A stretch of DNA of 64,000 nt, from contig CAVXSO010000003.1 in assembly GCA_963764465.1 (NCBI GenBank), forward strand, positions 1 to 64,000. Direction: 5' to 3'. This document shows positions 18,574-27,587 of the stretch, piece by piece. The notes under the pieces are model-generated. The model did no database searches and had not been told where the DNA came from. It was given only the letters and a program-made list of their open reading frames with translations. Position numbers and translations under genes: made by a program. Position 1 is the stretch's first letter. Each line of letters starts with the position of its first letter. The DNA is from JAJXXT01 sp963764465 (GTDB lineage: Bacteria > Pseudomonadota > Alphaproteobacteria > Acetobacterales > Acetobacteraceae).

Positions 18574-19245
18574 TTATGAATGCGGAACGTCTCCGGTCGC
18601 CGCGGCGATGAAGACGGCAGCGAGAACGGTGAAAATGTAGGCCTGCACGATGCCCACCAGGATCTCGAGCGCCATCAGCGGGATCGGCACGAACAGCCCG
18701 GCCAGCGCCAGTACCAGGCCGAGAATGAACTCGCCGCTCATCACGTTGCCAAAAAGGCGCACCATCAGCGAGAAGGTGCGCGTTATTTCCGAAAGTATAT
18801 TGAGCGGCAGCATGATCAGCTTCGGCTCGGCAAAGCTCGCGAGGTAGCCGCGAAGCCCGCGGGCGCGGACGCCGAAGTAGTGGACGGAAAAGAACACGAT
18901 CAGGGCAAGTGCCGCCGGTGTCTCGATGCGCCCGGTTGGCGCCTCCACGCCGGGCAGCACGCCGGAGAGGTTCGCGACCACGAGGTAAATGAAGAGCGTG
19001 CCGAGCAGCGACAGGAATGGGCGCGGGTCGCGGCGCGTGACGTCCGCGATCTGGTCGAGGATGCCGGTCACGATACTCTCCAGTACCGCCTGGCGGTTGT
19101 CCGGCAGCGAGGCGAGGCGGCGCGTTGCCCAGCGGCAGACGAGTGCCAGTGCTGCCATGATGATCCAGGTGGTGACCACGGGCCGCGTGATCGTAATGAA
19201 ACCGAGATGAAAGAGTGGTGCGCTGGTGAGCGGGGAGGCGGCCAT
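18574..19245 (-). CDS. atpB: N-ATPase a subunit
   Basis: This stator channel subunit of Fo has 223 residues from MAASPLTSAPLFHLGF. The ATG at 19245 overlaps the atpR stop (ATGA), and the longer frame has a poor Arg/Ala-rich leader. Five or so membrane helices are visible. The essential Arg is in SLMVRLFGNVMSGEFILG, the hallmark of subunit a, followed by the last helix EILVGIVQAYIFTVLAAVF. It forms the ion path against the c ring. Confidence 0.93.
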   Translation of the reverse strand: MAASPLTSAPLFHLGFITITRPVVTTWIIMAALALVCRWATRRLASLPDNRQAVLESIVTGILDQIADVTRRDPRPFLSLLGTLFIYLVVANLSGVLPGVEAPTGRIETPAALALIVFFSVHYFGVRARGLRGYLASFAEPKLIMLPLNILSEITRTFSLMVRLFGNVMSGEFILGLVLALAGLFVPIPLMALEILVGIVQAYIFTVLAAVFIAAATGDVPHS

Positions 19246-19529
19246 CAGCCGGTGCTCCGTTCCAGCCGCAGCGAGAGCGCGCGGGCGACGAGGATGCCGG
19301 CGAGGGCCGCGAGCAGCGGTGCCGCGCCCAGCCGAGCCGCCAGCAGCAGGAAGAGCACGGCGCCGCCTATGCGCCCCAGCGTGAGCGCGAGCGGCGCGAG
19401 CCATCCCGCGCCGGAGACCAGCAGCACGCTACAGCGCCGCAGTGCCGCGAAATACAGCATGCCAGCCAGCACCCCGGCGAGCGCCATCAGGGCCGTGAGT
19501 TCCGGGTGGGTGAGCCAGGTGTGGGTCAT
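19245..19529 (-). CDS. atpR: N-ATPase AtpR accessory membrane subunit
   Basis: The protein has 94 residues with three hydrophobic helices. The first region has an Arg pair (AALRRCSV) and the second an Arg inside the membrane (LTLGRIGGAVLF), a feature described for AtpR proteins. Its position between atpQ and atpB is the diagnostic N-ATPase order. Its role is thought to be Fo assembly or c-ring insertion with AtpQ. It overlaps both neighbours by a few bases. Confidence 0.88.
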   Translation of the reverse strand: MTHTWLTHPELTALMALAGVLAGMLYFAALRRCSVLLVSGAGWLAPLALTLGRIGGAVLFLLLAARLGAAPLLAALAGILVARALSLRLERSTG

Positions 19530-19810
19530 TCGCCGTGCATCCTCCGCCAGGCAAGGTTGCAGCCGATCGCGAGCCCCGCGACCAGCAGGCCGAGGGTCCA
19601 GAAGATGCCGCCGTGGAAAATCCGGTCCAACCAGCGGCCGACGAAGATGCCGGCGAGCGTCGGAAGCACGATGGTCCAGCCCAGCGTGCCGATCATCGCG
19701 AGGTTCTGGCCGATGGAGCGCTCGCCCTCGCGCTGCCAGCGTTCGCGGCGTTCCTGGCGCTGGCGGATGGCCTGTTCCAGATACTTGTGGTTATCCGGCC
19801 GCGGCGTCAT
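19526..19810 (-). CDS. atpQ: N-ATPase AtpQ (AtpI-like) accessory protein
   Basis: The protein has 94 residues. A very charged N-terminus (EQAIRQRQERRERWQREGE) is followed by two membrane helices. The first contains GWTIVLPTLAGIFVGRWLD and the second GIFWTLGLLVAGLAIGC, the AtpI/AtpQ pattern. It sits between atpC and atpR in a coupled operon. It is thought to help assemble the c ring. Confidence 0.88.
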   Translation of the reverse strand: MTPRPDNHKYLEQAIRQRQERRERWQREGERSIGQNLAMIGTLGWTIVLPTLAGIFVGRWLDRIFHGGIFWTLGLLVAGLAIGCNLAWRRMHGE

Positions 19811-20246
19811 GAACTGTCCTCCCCCGCGCCGGGCACGTGTGGCACGGGCGCGGAACGTTCCGGGCGCAGGAAGCGGTAGATGCGCCGGATCGCCGCGAGG
19901 TAGAGGCGCTGGGCGTCGGTGCGGGCGCGGGCCTCCTCCTCGGCGCCGCGGTGGAAGCGGGCGAGCACCTCGGTTCGCAGACGTTGCAGATCGTCATCGG
20001 CAACCGCCTCGCGCGTGGCGATGCTGATGGCTTCGCCGCCACGCACGGCCAGCATGCCGCCGCGCACCGCGACGTGGTGTTCTGCCCCCGCCGCGTCGCG
20101 CCAGGTGACGACGGAGATGGCAAGTGCGGTCAGGAAATCCGCGTGCCCGGAGAGGATGCCGAAGGCACCGGTCTCGTCCTCCGCGCGCAGGTGCGCCACG
20201 TCCCCCGCCTGCACGGCGACGGCGAGCGGGGTTGCGACGGTGAGCC

Positions 20247-20250
<4 letters not shown>
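19807..20250 (-). CDS. atpC: N-ATPase epsilon subunit
   Basis: The protein has 147 residues from MRLTVATPLAVAVQAGD; the ATG overlaps the atpD stop (ATGA), which decides the start. The N-terminal beta-sandwich carries GAFGILSGHADFLTAL, the typical epsilon motif. The C-terminal helix region is Arg-rich. It belongs to the F1 central stalk, couples to the c ring and can act as a brake. Confidence 0.92.
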
Positions 20251-21671
<1,421 letters not shown>

Positions 21672-21909
21672 CACCTCCTCGTCCGTGGGGGCGCGGCCGG
21701 CACGCGCCGCCGCCAGCGCAGCAAGCCGCAGGAGGGTCCGGGCGTCCATGACGTGAGTCAACCGCGCGGCAGGCGCGCGGCCGGCGCCCTGGCCCCGTTA
21801 CGGAGAGTTCAGGGAGTTTTCAGGCGCAACGGGGCTTGAGCCCGCCTGGCATAAGCTGGCCGTAAGTCGTTGCTGGTAGGCCCTGCGCATCCCATTCAGA
21901 GCCGTGAGC

Positions 21910-22293
21910 ATGACGCCCCGCCGCACCACACTTCTCCTTGGAACCGCCCTGGCCACCGCGTTGCTGGTGCCGCTTTCCGCCTCCGCGCAAACGCACGGCG
22001 CCGGGCCGCGCTACCGCGACGGCACCTATGTCGGGCCCACCTACAGCGCCTATTACGGCTACGTGCAGGCCGAGGCGATGGTCCGTGGCGGGCACATCGT
22101 GGAGGTGCGGGTGCTGCGCTATCCCTCCGACCGCATCACCAGCCGGCGCATCGCCGAGCGCTCGCTGCCGTACCTGGAGCGGGAGGTGATCCGCGCGCAG
22201 AGCGGGCGCATCTATGGCGTCTCCGGCGCAACGCTCACCAGCCGCGCCTTTATCAACTCCATCGACGGCGCGCTGCGCCGCGCCACGTACTGA
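21910..22293 (+). CDS. Secreted FMN-binding-domain protein
   Basis: The protein has 127 residues. It has a clear Sec signal peptide (RRTTLLLGTALATALLVPLSASAQ, cleavage near residue 27). It then has one FMN_bind domain with the flavinylation motif SGATLTS at 105-111; Thr108 is the likely FMN acceptor, attached by ApbE, which is encoded next. The usual acidic residue before the motif is replaced (YGVSGAT). It probably shuttles electrons in the periplasm as the substrate of the neighbouring ApbE and the partner of the RnfD-like fusion protein. Confidence 0.88.
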   Translation: MTPRRTTLLLGTALATALLVPLSASAQTHGAGPRYRDGTYVGPTYSAYYGYVQAEAMVRGGHIVEVRVLRYPSDRITSRRIAERSLPYLEREVIRAQSGRIYGVSGATLTSRAFINSIDGALRRATY

Positions 22294-22305
22294 CCGGGGA
22301 AGACG

Positions 22306-23046
22306 GTGGAGGCGACGCGCTTCCTCATGGGCATGCCCGTCACCGTGGACGTACCGCGCGGCACGGCGGTGGTGATCGAGGCCGCGTTCGCGCGCTTCGC
22401 CGCGATCGAGGCGCGGTTCAGCCCGTTCCTGCCGGAGAGCGAGGTGGTGCGGTTCAACGCGCTGCGCCTTGCGCCGGACGAGCCGAGCGAGGAGTTGCGC
22501 GAGGTGCTGGCGCTGGCCGAGCGCACGCGCCGGCAGACGGACGGTTATTTCGACATCGCGCGGCCGGACGGGTTCCTCGATCCTTCCGGCATCGTGAAGG
22601 GCTGGGCGATCCGCGAGGTGGCGCGTCTCATCGAATTGGGGGGCTTCGCCGACTACCTGGTGGACGCGGGCGGGGACATCCAGTGCCGGGGCAAGGCGCC
22701 CGATGGCGCGCCCTGGCGCATCGGCATCCGCAACCCGTTCGACGCGATGGAGATCGTCAAGATCGTGGCGCCTGGGGAGCACGGCATCGCCACCTCCGGC
22801 ACCGCCGCGCGCGGCCAGCATATCTACGACCCGCACGAGCCGGCGCGGGAGCTCTCGCGCGTGCTCAGCATCACCGTGATCGGGCCGGACGTGCTGGAAG
22901 CCGATCGTTTCGCCACCGCCGCGTTCGCGATGGGCGAGGACGGCATCGGCTTCATCGAGGCGCAGCCGGGCCTCGAGGGCTATCTCATCGGCGCCGATCG
23001 GGTCGCCGTGCAGACCACCGGCTTTCGGGAGTTTGTCGTGTCATGA
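22306..23046 (+). CDS. apbE: FAD:protein FMN transferase
   Basis: The protein has 246 residues with a GTG start at 22306, 12 bases after the preceding stop. It has the ApbE signatures: the N-terminal MGMPVTVDV strand, PSGIVKGWAIREVARL (the FAD/Mg binding loop), VDAGGDIQCRGK, and GIATSGTAARGQHIYDP. It transfers FMN from FAD to a Thr of the target. It lacks an obvious lipobox or signal peptide, unlike many periplasmic ApbE proteins, so where it acts is uncertain. The natural target is the FMN-binding protein immediately upstream. Confidence 0.92.
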   Translation: MEATRFLMGMPVTVDVPRGTAVVIEAAFARFAAIEARFSPFLPESEVVRFNALRLAPDEPSEELREVLALAERTRRQTDGYFDIARPDGFLDPSGIVKGWAIREVARLIELGGFADYLVDAGGDIQCRGKAPDGAPWRIGIRNPFDAMEIVKIVAPGEHGIATSGTAARGQHIYDPHEPARELSRVLSITVIGPDVLEADRFATAAFAMGEDGIGFIEAQPGLEGYLIGADRVAVQTTGFREFVVS

Positions 23047-23065
23047 CGCGCGGAGTGAACCTGCC

Positions 23066-24607
23066 ATGAAGGTCGGACCGGATCTTGCCGTGACGCGGCT
23101 GGTCGACGCGGTGCTGAACCACGTCACCATGTACCGCCTGGTGCTCGCCTACACGGCGGGGCTGCTGCTACTCGCCTTCCTGCTCGGCTTCGCGCAACTG
23201 GTGCCGCAGGACCCGACGGCGCTCGCGTTCTCGGCCGTCGTGATCTTCGGCACGTGCTGGCTCACCAACCGCCTTTTCGCCGCGGTGCTGCGCGTGCCGG
23301 CGAATATGGAATCCTACGCCATCACGGCGGTGATCCTGATCCTGCTCTATTCGCCCGTCACCGCGAAGGACGCGGCCGGCGTCGCCGGGCTCGTGGTCGC
23401 ATCCGTTGTGGCCATCGCCTCGAAGTTCCTCATCGCTCCGGGCCGCAAGCACATCTTCAACCCGGTCGCGGCCGGGGCCACCGCGGCGGCGCTGCTGCTG
23501 GGCCAGCCGGCGACGTGGTGGGTGGGCGGCAACCTGGTGATGCTCGCGCCGGTGCTGCTGGGCGGCCTGCTCGTCGTGCGCAAGGTGAAGCAGTTCGACA
23601 CGCTCGGCGTCTATATCGTTGCCAACCTCGCGCTGACGCTGGCGACCACGCCGCTCTCCATGATGGGGATGGCGCTGAACCAGACCTTCCTGTCCTCGCC
23701 GCTGCTCTTCGCCGGCTTCGCGATGCTGACGGAGCCGCTGACGGCAGCCCACGGCAAGCGCTCGCGCCTGGTGTTCGGGGCCATCGTCGGCGCCGTGTCC
23801 TCGGCCAATTTCCACCTGGGCAGCTTCTATCCCACGCCGGAGATGGCATTCCTGGCCGGCAACCTGTTCGCCTGGGCGGCGACGCCGAAGGGGCGCTTCC
23901 GCCTCACGCTGCTGCGCATCGAGAAGATGGCGACGGGCTGCTACGACTTCGTGTTCCAGCCGGACCGGGAGCTGGCGTTCGAGGCGGGGCAGTACATCGA
24001 CTGGACGCTGGATGTGCCGGTGCCGGACAACCGCGGCAACCGGCGCACCTTCACGATCGCCTCCGCACCGGGGGAGAAGGAGCTGCGGCTGGGCGTGAAG
24101 TTCCACCCCGATCCCAGTGCCTTCAAGCGCACGCTGGCGGCGCTGCAGCCGGGGGACGTGGTCTATGCCTCCCACATCGCCGGGCACTTCACGCTGCCGC
24201 GTAACCCCGGGGAGAAGCTCGCCTTCCTCGCCGGCGGCATCGGCGTCACGCCGTTCCGATCCATGGTGGAGGAGATGGTGCGCCGCGGCGAGCCGCGCGA
24301 CGTGGTACTGCTGTACGGCAACAACAAGCTGTCCGACATCGCCTATGTGGACGTTTTCCACGAGGCGGCGCGGAAGATCGGCATGCGCACCGTCTACGCC
24401 GTGGCCGAGCCGGAAGAGGATGGCTACGACATCCATCGTGGCTTCATCGACGAGGCGCTGATCCGCCGCGAGATCCCGGACTGGCGGGAGCGGGTGTTCT
24501 ACATCTCCGGCCCGCGCGGCATGGTGGTGCGATTCGAGCGCGCGCTGCGTGCCCTGGGCGTGCCGCGGAGCCAGATCAGGACGGATTTTTTTCCAGGGTT
24601 TGCGTAG
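23066..24607 (+). CDS. RnfD/NqrB-like membrane domain fused to ferredoxin-NADP reductase domain
   Basis: The protein has 513 residues from the ATG at 23066. Residues about 1-270 hold eight or so membrane helices with the RnfD/NqrB pattern (HIFNPVAAGATAAALLLG; FAMLTEPLTAAHGKRSR; HLGSFYPTPEMAFLAGN). Residues about 276-513 are an FNR-like flavoprotein: RRTFTIASAPGEK binds FAD, and AGGIGVTPFRSM and LLYGNNK bind NAD(P). A canonical SGAT flavinylation site is not obvious in the membrane part. Electrons from cytoplasmic NAD(P)H could pass through the membrane flavins to the periplasmic FMN protein encoded two genes upstream. The three genes look like one operon. Confidence 0.85.
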   Translation: MKVGPDLAVTRLVDAVLNHVTMYRLVLAYTAGLLLLAFLLGFAQLVPQDPTALAFSAVVIFGTCWLTNRLFAAVLRVPANMESYAITAVILILLYSPVTAKDAAGVAGLVVASVVAIASKFLIAPGRKHIFNPVAAGATAAALLLGQPATWWVGGNLVMLAPVLLGGLLVVRKVKQFDTLGVYIVANLALTLATTPLSMMGMALNQTFLSSPLLFAGFAMLTEPLTAAHGKRSRLVFGAIVGAVSSANFHLGSFYPTPEMAFLAGNLFAWAATPKGRFRLTLLRIEKMATGCYDFVFQPDRELAFEAGQYIDWTLDVPVPDNRGNRRTFTIASAPGEKELRLGVKFHPDPSAFKRTLAALQPGDVVYASHIAGHFTLPRNPGEKLAFLAGGIGVTPFRSMVEEMVRRGEPRDVVLLYGNNKLSDIAYVDVFHEAARKIGMRTVYAVAEPEEDGYDIHRGFIDEALIRREIPDWRERVFYISGPRGMVVRFERALRALGVPRSQIRTDFFPGFA

Positions 24608-24732
24608 GGGCGGGGTTGGGGAGCGCGCGAACGTGAGCCGGCGCCGCGCACCCCAGCCTCGCGGCTTCGGCGGTTGTCGCTGGGCCTGTGCGCGCCTATC
24701 ACGCGAAGCCCAACAACGAAACGCCAGGAACC

Positions 24733-25944
24733 ATGAACAACCCGCCGTCCAATCCGCCGAGGGGACGCCTTTTCTTCGCCAACCCGGGCCCGACCAACAT
24801 CCCGGACTCCATCCTCCGCGCGATGCATCACGCGACGGTGGACTTCATGTCCGAGGACTTCCTCAAGATCTACGACGAGTGCAGCGAGGGGCTGAAGCGC
24901 GTGCTGCGGACGAGGCAGCACCTCTTCTACTACACTGGCTCCGGCCACGCGGCGTGGGAAGCCTCGCTCGTCAACCTGTTCTCCCCGGGCGACAAGCTGC
25001 TGATCGTCGAGAGCGGCTATTTCTCCGACCATTGGGCGAAGATGGCCCAGGGGCTCGGCCTCGTCGTCGAGCAGGTGGGCGCGGACTGGCGCCGGGGCGT
25101 GGAGCTTGCCGCCGTGCGCGCGGCCCTCACGGCCGATACATCCCACACCATAAAGGGTATTTGCGTCGTCCATAACGAGACCGCGACCGGCGCCACGCTG
25201 CCGCTGCCCGAGTTCCGCAAGGCGCTCGACGAGACGAAGCACCCGGCGCTGTTCCTGGTGGACACCATCTCCTCGCTCGGCTCGATCGAGCTTCGCATGG
25301 ACGACTGGGGCATCGACTGCGTCGTCGGCGGCTCGCAGAAGGGGCTGATGCTGACGACCGGGCTCTCCTTCACCGGCGTTTCGGAGAAGGCGATGGCGGC
25401 GCACAAGACCTCCAGGCTGCCGAAGCACTACTTCAACTGGACGCTGATGCTGGAGCGCCGGCACAAGAGCTTCATCGGCACGGTTCCCATCAGCTTCTTC
25501 TACGGGCTCAAGGAAGCGCTGCGGCTGATCGAGGAGGAGACGCTGGAAGGCGTCTGGGCCCGCCACAGCCGGCTCGCGGAGGCGACGCGCCGCGCGGTGC
25601 GCCACTGGTCCGGCAACAACGGGCCGGCGCTGTTCACCACCGACCCGAGCCGCCACTCGGATTCCGTCACCGCCGTGAAGATGCCGGAGGGGCACGACGC
25701 GGAGGCGGTGCGCCGCACCGCCTATGAGCGGTTCCGCGTCTCGCTCGGCGGCGGGCTGGGGCCGCTCGGCGGGCAGGTGTTCCGCATCGGCCATCTCGGC
25801 GACCTCAACGAGCCGATGATCCTGGGCACGCTCGCCGCGGTGGAGATGTCGCTCGCCGCCAACAGCGTGCCGCATACGTCCGGCGGCATCAACGCGGCGA
25901 TGAGCTACCTCACCGAGACCACGCCGGTCACAAAGGCGGCCTGA
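24733..25944 (+). CDS. Class V aminotransferase (serine/alanine-glyoxylate type)
   Basis: This PLP enzyme of fold type I has 403 residues from MNNPPSNPPRGRLFFA. It begins with the FFANPGPTNIPDSI motif, has GSGHAAWEASLVNL (cofactor phosphate binding), and Lys in VVGGSQKGLMLTTGLSF as the Schiff-base residue. ICVVHNETATGA and FLVDTISSLGS are also typical. It probably uses glyoxylate as amino acceptor with serine or a related amino acid as donor. Exact substrates are not decidable. It lies four bases before an M20 peptidase gene, suggesting one transcript. Confidence 0.88.
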   Translation: MNNPPSNPPRGRLFFANPGPTNIPDSILRAMHHATVDFMSEDFLKIYDECSEGLKRVLRTRQHLFYYTGSGHAAWEASLVNLFSPGDKLLIVESGYFSDHWAKMAQGLGLVVEQVGADWRRGVELAAVRAALTADTSHTIKGICVVHNETATGATLPLPEFRKALDETKHPALFLVDTISSLGSIELRMDDWGIDCVVGGSQKGLMLTTGLSFTGVSEKAMAAHKTSRLPKHYFNWTLMLERRHKSFIGTVPISFFYGLKEALRLIEEETLEGVWARHSRLAEATRRAVRHWSGNNGPALFTTDPSRHSDSVTAVKMPEGHDAEAVRRTAYERFRVSLGGGLGPLGGQVFRIGHLGDLNEPMILGTLAAVEMSLAANSVPHTSGGINAAMSYLTETTPVTKAA

Positions 25945-25948
25945 GGCG

Positions 25949-27247
25949 ATGCCGGACGAAGCCCTCCTCGCCCGGCTGCAATCGGCGGTGGAGGAGGGCT
26001 GGCAGCGCCAGCTCGCCTGGCTGCAGACGCTGGTGCGCTTCCCCAGCCTGCGCGGACAGGAGGCGCCGTGCCAGGACTGGATCGCGCGCGAGTTCGCAGC
26101 GCGGGGCTGGAGCGTCGATCGCTACACGCTGGCCGACGTCGCGATGGACCACCTGCCGGGGTTCTCGCCGGTGATGGACACGGACTACGCCCGCGCCGTG
26201 CAGGTGGTGGGCACGATCCGCGCACGCGATCCCGGCGCTGGCCGCAGCCTCGTCTTGCAGGGCCATGTGGACGTGGTGCCCGCGGGACCCGCGGAGATGT
26301 GGACCGACCCGGCCTTCGACCCCGTGATCCGCGGCGAGTGGATGAACGGGCGCGGCGCCCACGACATGAAGCAGGGCGTCTCGGCGATGGTGTTCGCGCT
26401 CGACGCGCTTGCCGCCTGCGGACTGGCGCCGGCGGGGGACGTGTTCGTCGAGACGGTGACGGAGGAGGAGAGCACCGGCAATGGCGCGCTCTCCACCCTC
26501 GCGCGCGGCTACCGGGCGGAGGCGTGCCTGATCCCGGAGCCCACCGGCAACACCATCACGCGCGCGCATGTCGGCGTGATGTGGTTCCGGCTGCGGGTAC
26601 GGGGCGTGCCGGTGCACGTGGCGACGGCGCAGACCGGCAGCAACGCCATCATGTCCGCCTGCCACCTGTTGCAGGCGCTGTACGGGCTCACGGCCGAGAT
26701 CAACAACAGGGCGCGCGAACACGAGCTGTTCAAGCTCGTTCAGGACCCGGTGAAGTTCAATCCCGGCGTGATCCGAGGCGGCGACTGGGCGAGCTCCACG
26801 CCGGCCTGGTGCGAGGTGGATTGCCGCATCGGCCTGCTGCCGGGCACCAGACTGGAGGACGCGCGCGCGGAGGTGGAGCGTTGCGTGGCGGAGGCGGCGC
26901 GGGGCGACGGGTTCCTCGCCAACAACCCGCCGGAGGTGGTCTGGAACGGCTTCCAGGCGGATGGCTACGTGCTGGAGCCCGGCTCGGAGGCCGAGCGGGT
27001 GCTCGGGCAGGTGCACGAGGCAGTGTTCCAGGCGCCGATGCAGGCGCGCCTGGCGACAGCGGTCAACGACACGCGATTCTACGGGCTCTATTACGGCATG
27101 CCGGCGCTTTGCTACGGCCCGGGCGGGCAGGGGGCGCATGCCTTCGACGAGCGCGCCCACCTGCCGACGCTGAAGCAGACGACGCTGGCGATCGCGGCCT
27201 TTATCGCCGACTGGTGCAGCACGCGCGCATTGGTCCCTGAGCGCTAG
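25949..27247 (+). CDS. M20-family (ArgE/DapE/ACY1) amidohydrolase
   Basis: The protein has 432 residues. Metal-binding motifs are seen in order: GHVDVVPAG, GRGAHDMKQGVSAMV, VTEEESTGNGAL and LIPEPTGNTITRAH. A lid/dimerisation domain follows, and a last His near the C-terminus (GQGAHAFDE). It is a di-zinc hydrolase acting on N-acyl amino acids or similar amides; specificity is unknown. It is probably co-transcribed with the upstream aminotransferase and followed by a hairpin terminator. Confidence 0.9.
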   Translation: MPDEALLARLQSAVEEGWQRQLAWLQTLVRFPSLRGQEAPCQDWIAREFAARGWSVDRYTLADVAMDHLPGFSPVMDTDYARAVQVVGTIRARDPGAGRSLVLQGHVDVVPAGPAEMWTDPAFDPVIRGEWMNGRGAHDMKQGVSAMVFALDALAACGLAPAGDVFVETVTEEESTGNGALSTLARGYRAEACLIPEPTGNTITRAHVGVMWFRLRVRGVPVHVATAQTGSNAIMSACHLLQALYGLTAEINNRAREHELFKLVQDPVKFNPGVIRGGDWASSTPAWCEVDCRIGLLPGTRLEDARAEVERCVAEAARGDGFLANNPPEVVWNGFQADGYVLEPGSEAERVLGQVHEAVFQAPMQARLATAVNDTRFYGLYYGMPALCYGPGGQGAHAFDERAHLPTLKQTTLAIAAFIADWCSTRALVPER

Positions 27248-27269
27248 CTCCGACGGCGATCCGGCGCGG

Positions 27270-27293
27270 GCGGCGCGCTTCGCGCGCCGCTTT
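27270..27293 (+). terminator. Hairpin terminator after the M20 gene
   Basis: GCGGCGCG (27270-27277) and CGCGCCGC (27283-27290) form a perfect 8-bp stem with a 5-base loop, followed by TTT. The T-run is short, so the strength is uncertain. It lies 22 bases after the stop codon. Confidence 0.55.
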
Positions 27294-27515
27294 ACTCGCC
27301 GGCGCGCATTCTCCGGGACGACGGGCGAGTCTCGCTTATGACAACCGCGAGTCGGGTGGCTGTGCGTTGCGGGGAACCTGTGGACGACTCTTGGCACCCC
27401 CTGGGCGGGGGGTCCGGAAGAGTGTATGTTCAGGTTCTGTTCGCCTAACCGGCGAGGGGGATTGCGGCACTTCTGTGGCCGCGATGCATCACCTGGGGCC
27501 GAACCCGGTGCTGCG

Positions 27516-27531
27516 CCGCTACATCTAGTGT
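27516..27531 (+). promoter_or_regulatory. NrdR-like box upstream of nrdA
   Basis: CTACATCTAGTGT at 27519-27531 matches 11 of 13 bases of the NrdR consensus right-hand part (CTATATATAGTGT). It lies about 57-72 bases before the chosen nrdA start. A second box at the expected spacing of about three helical turns was not found here. Apart from this box and the terminator, the 340-base gap 27248-27587 holds nothing I can name. Confidence 0.4.
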
Positions 27532-27587
27532 CATTTGAGTTGACGGCCGCAACCCGTTGGGCAGGATACGGGAATTGGAGACCGACC

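Noticed and set aside
21820..21909. Sigma-54 promoter before the FMN-binding protein gene
   Set aside because: A TGGCAT-like string is present near 21848, but the TTGC half is missing at the required distance.
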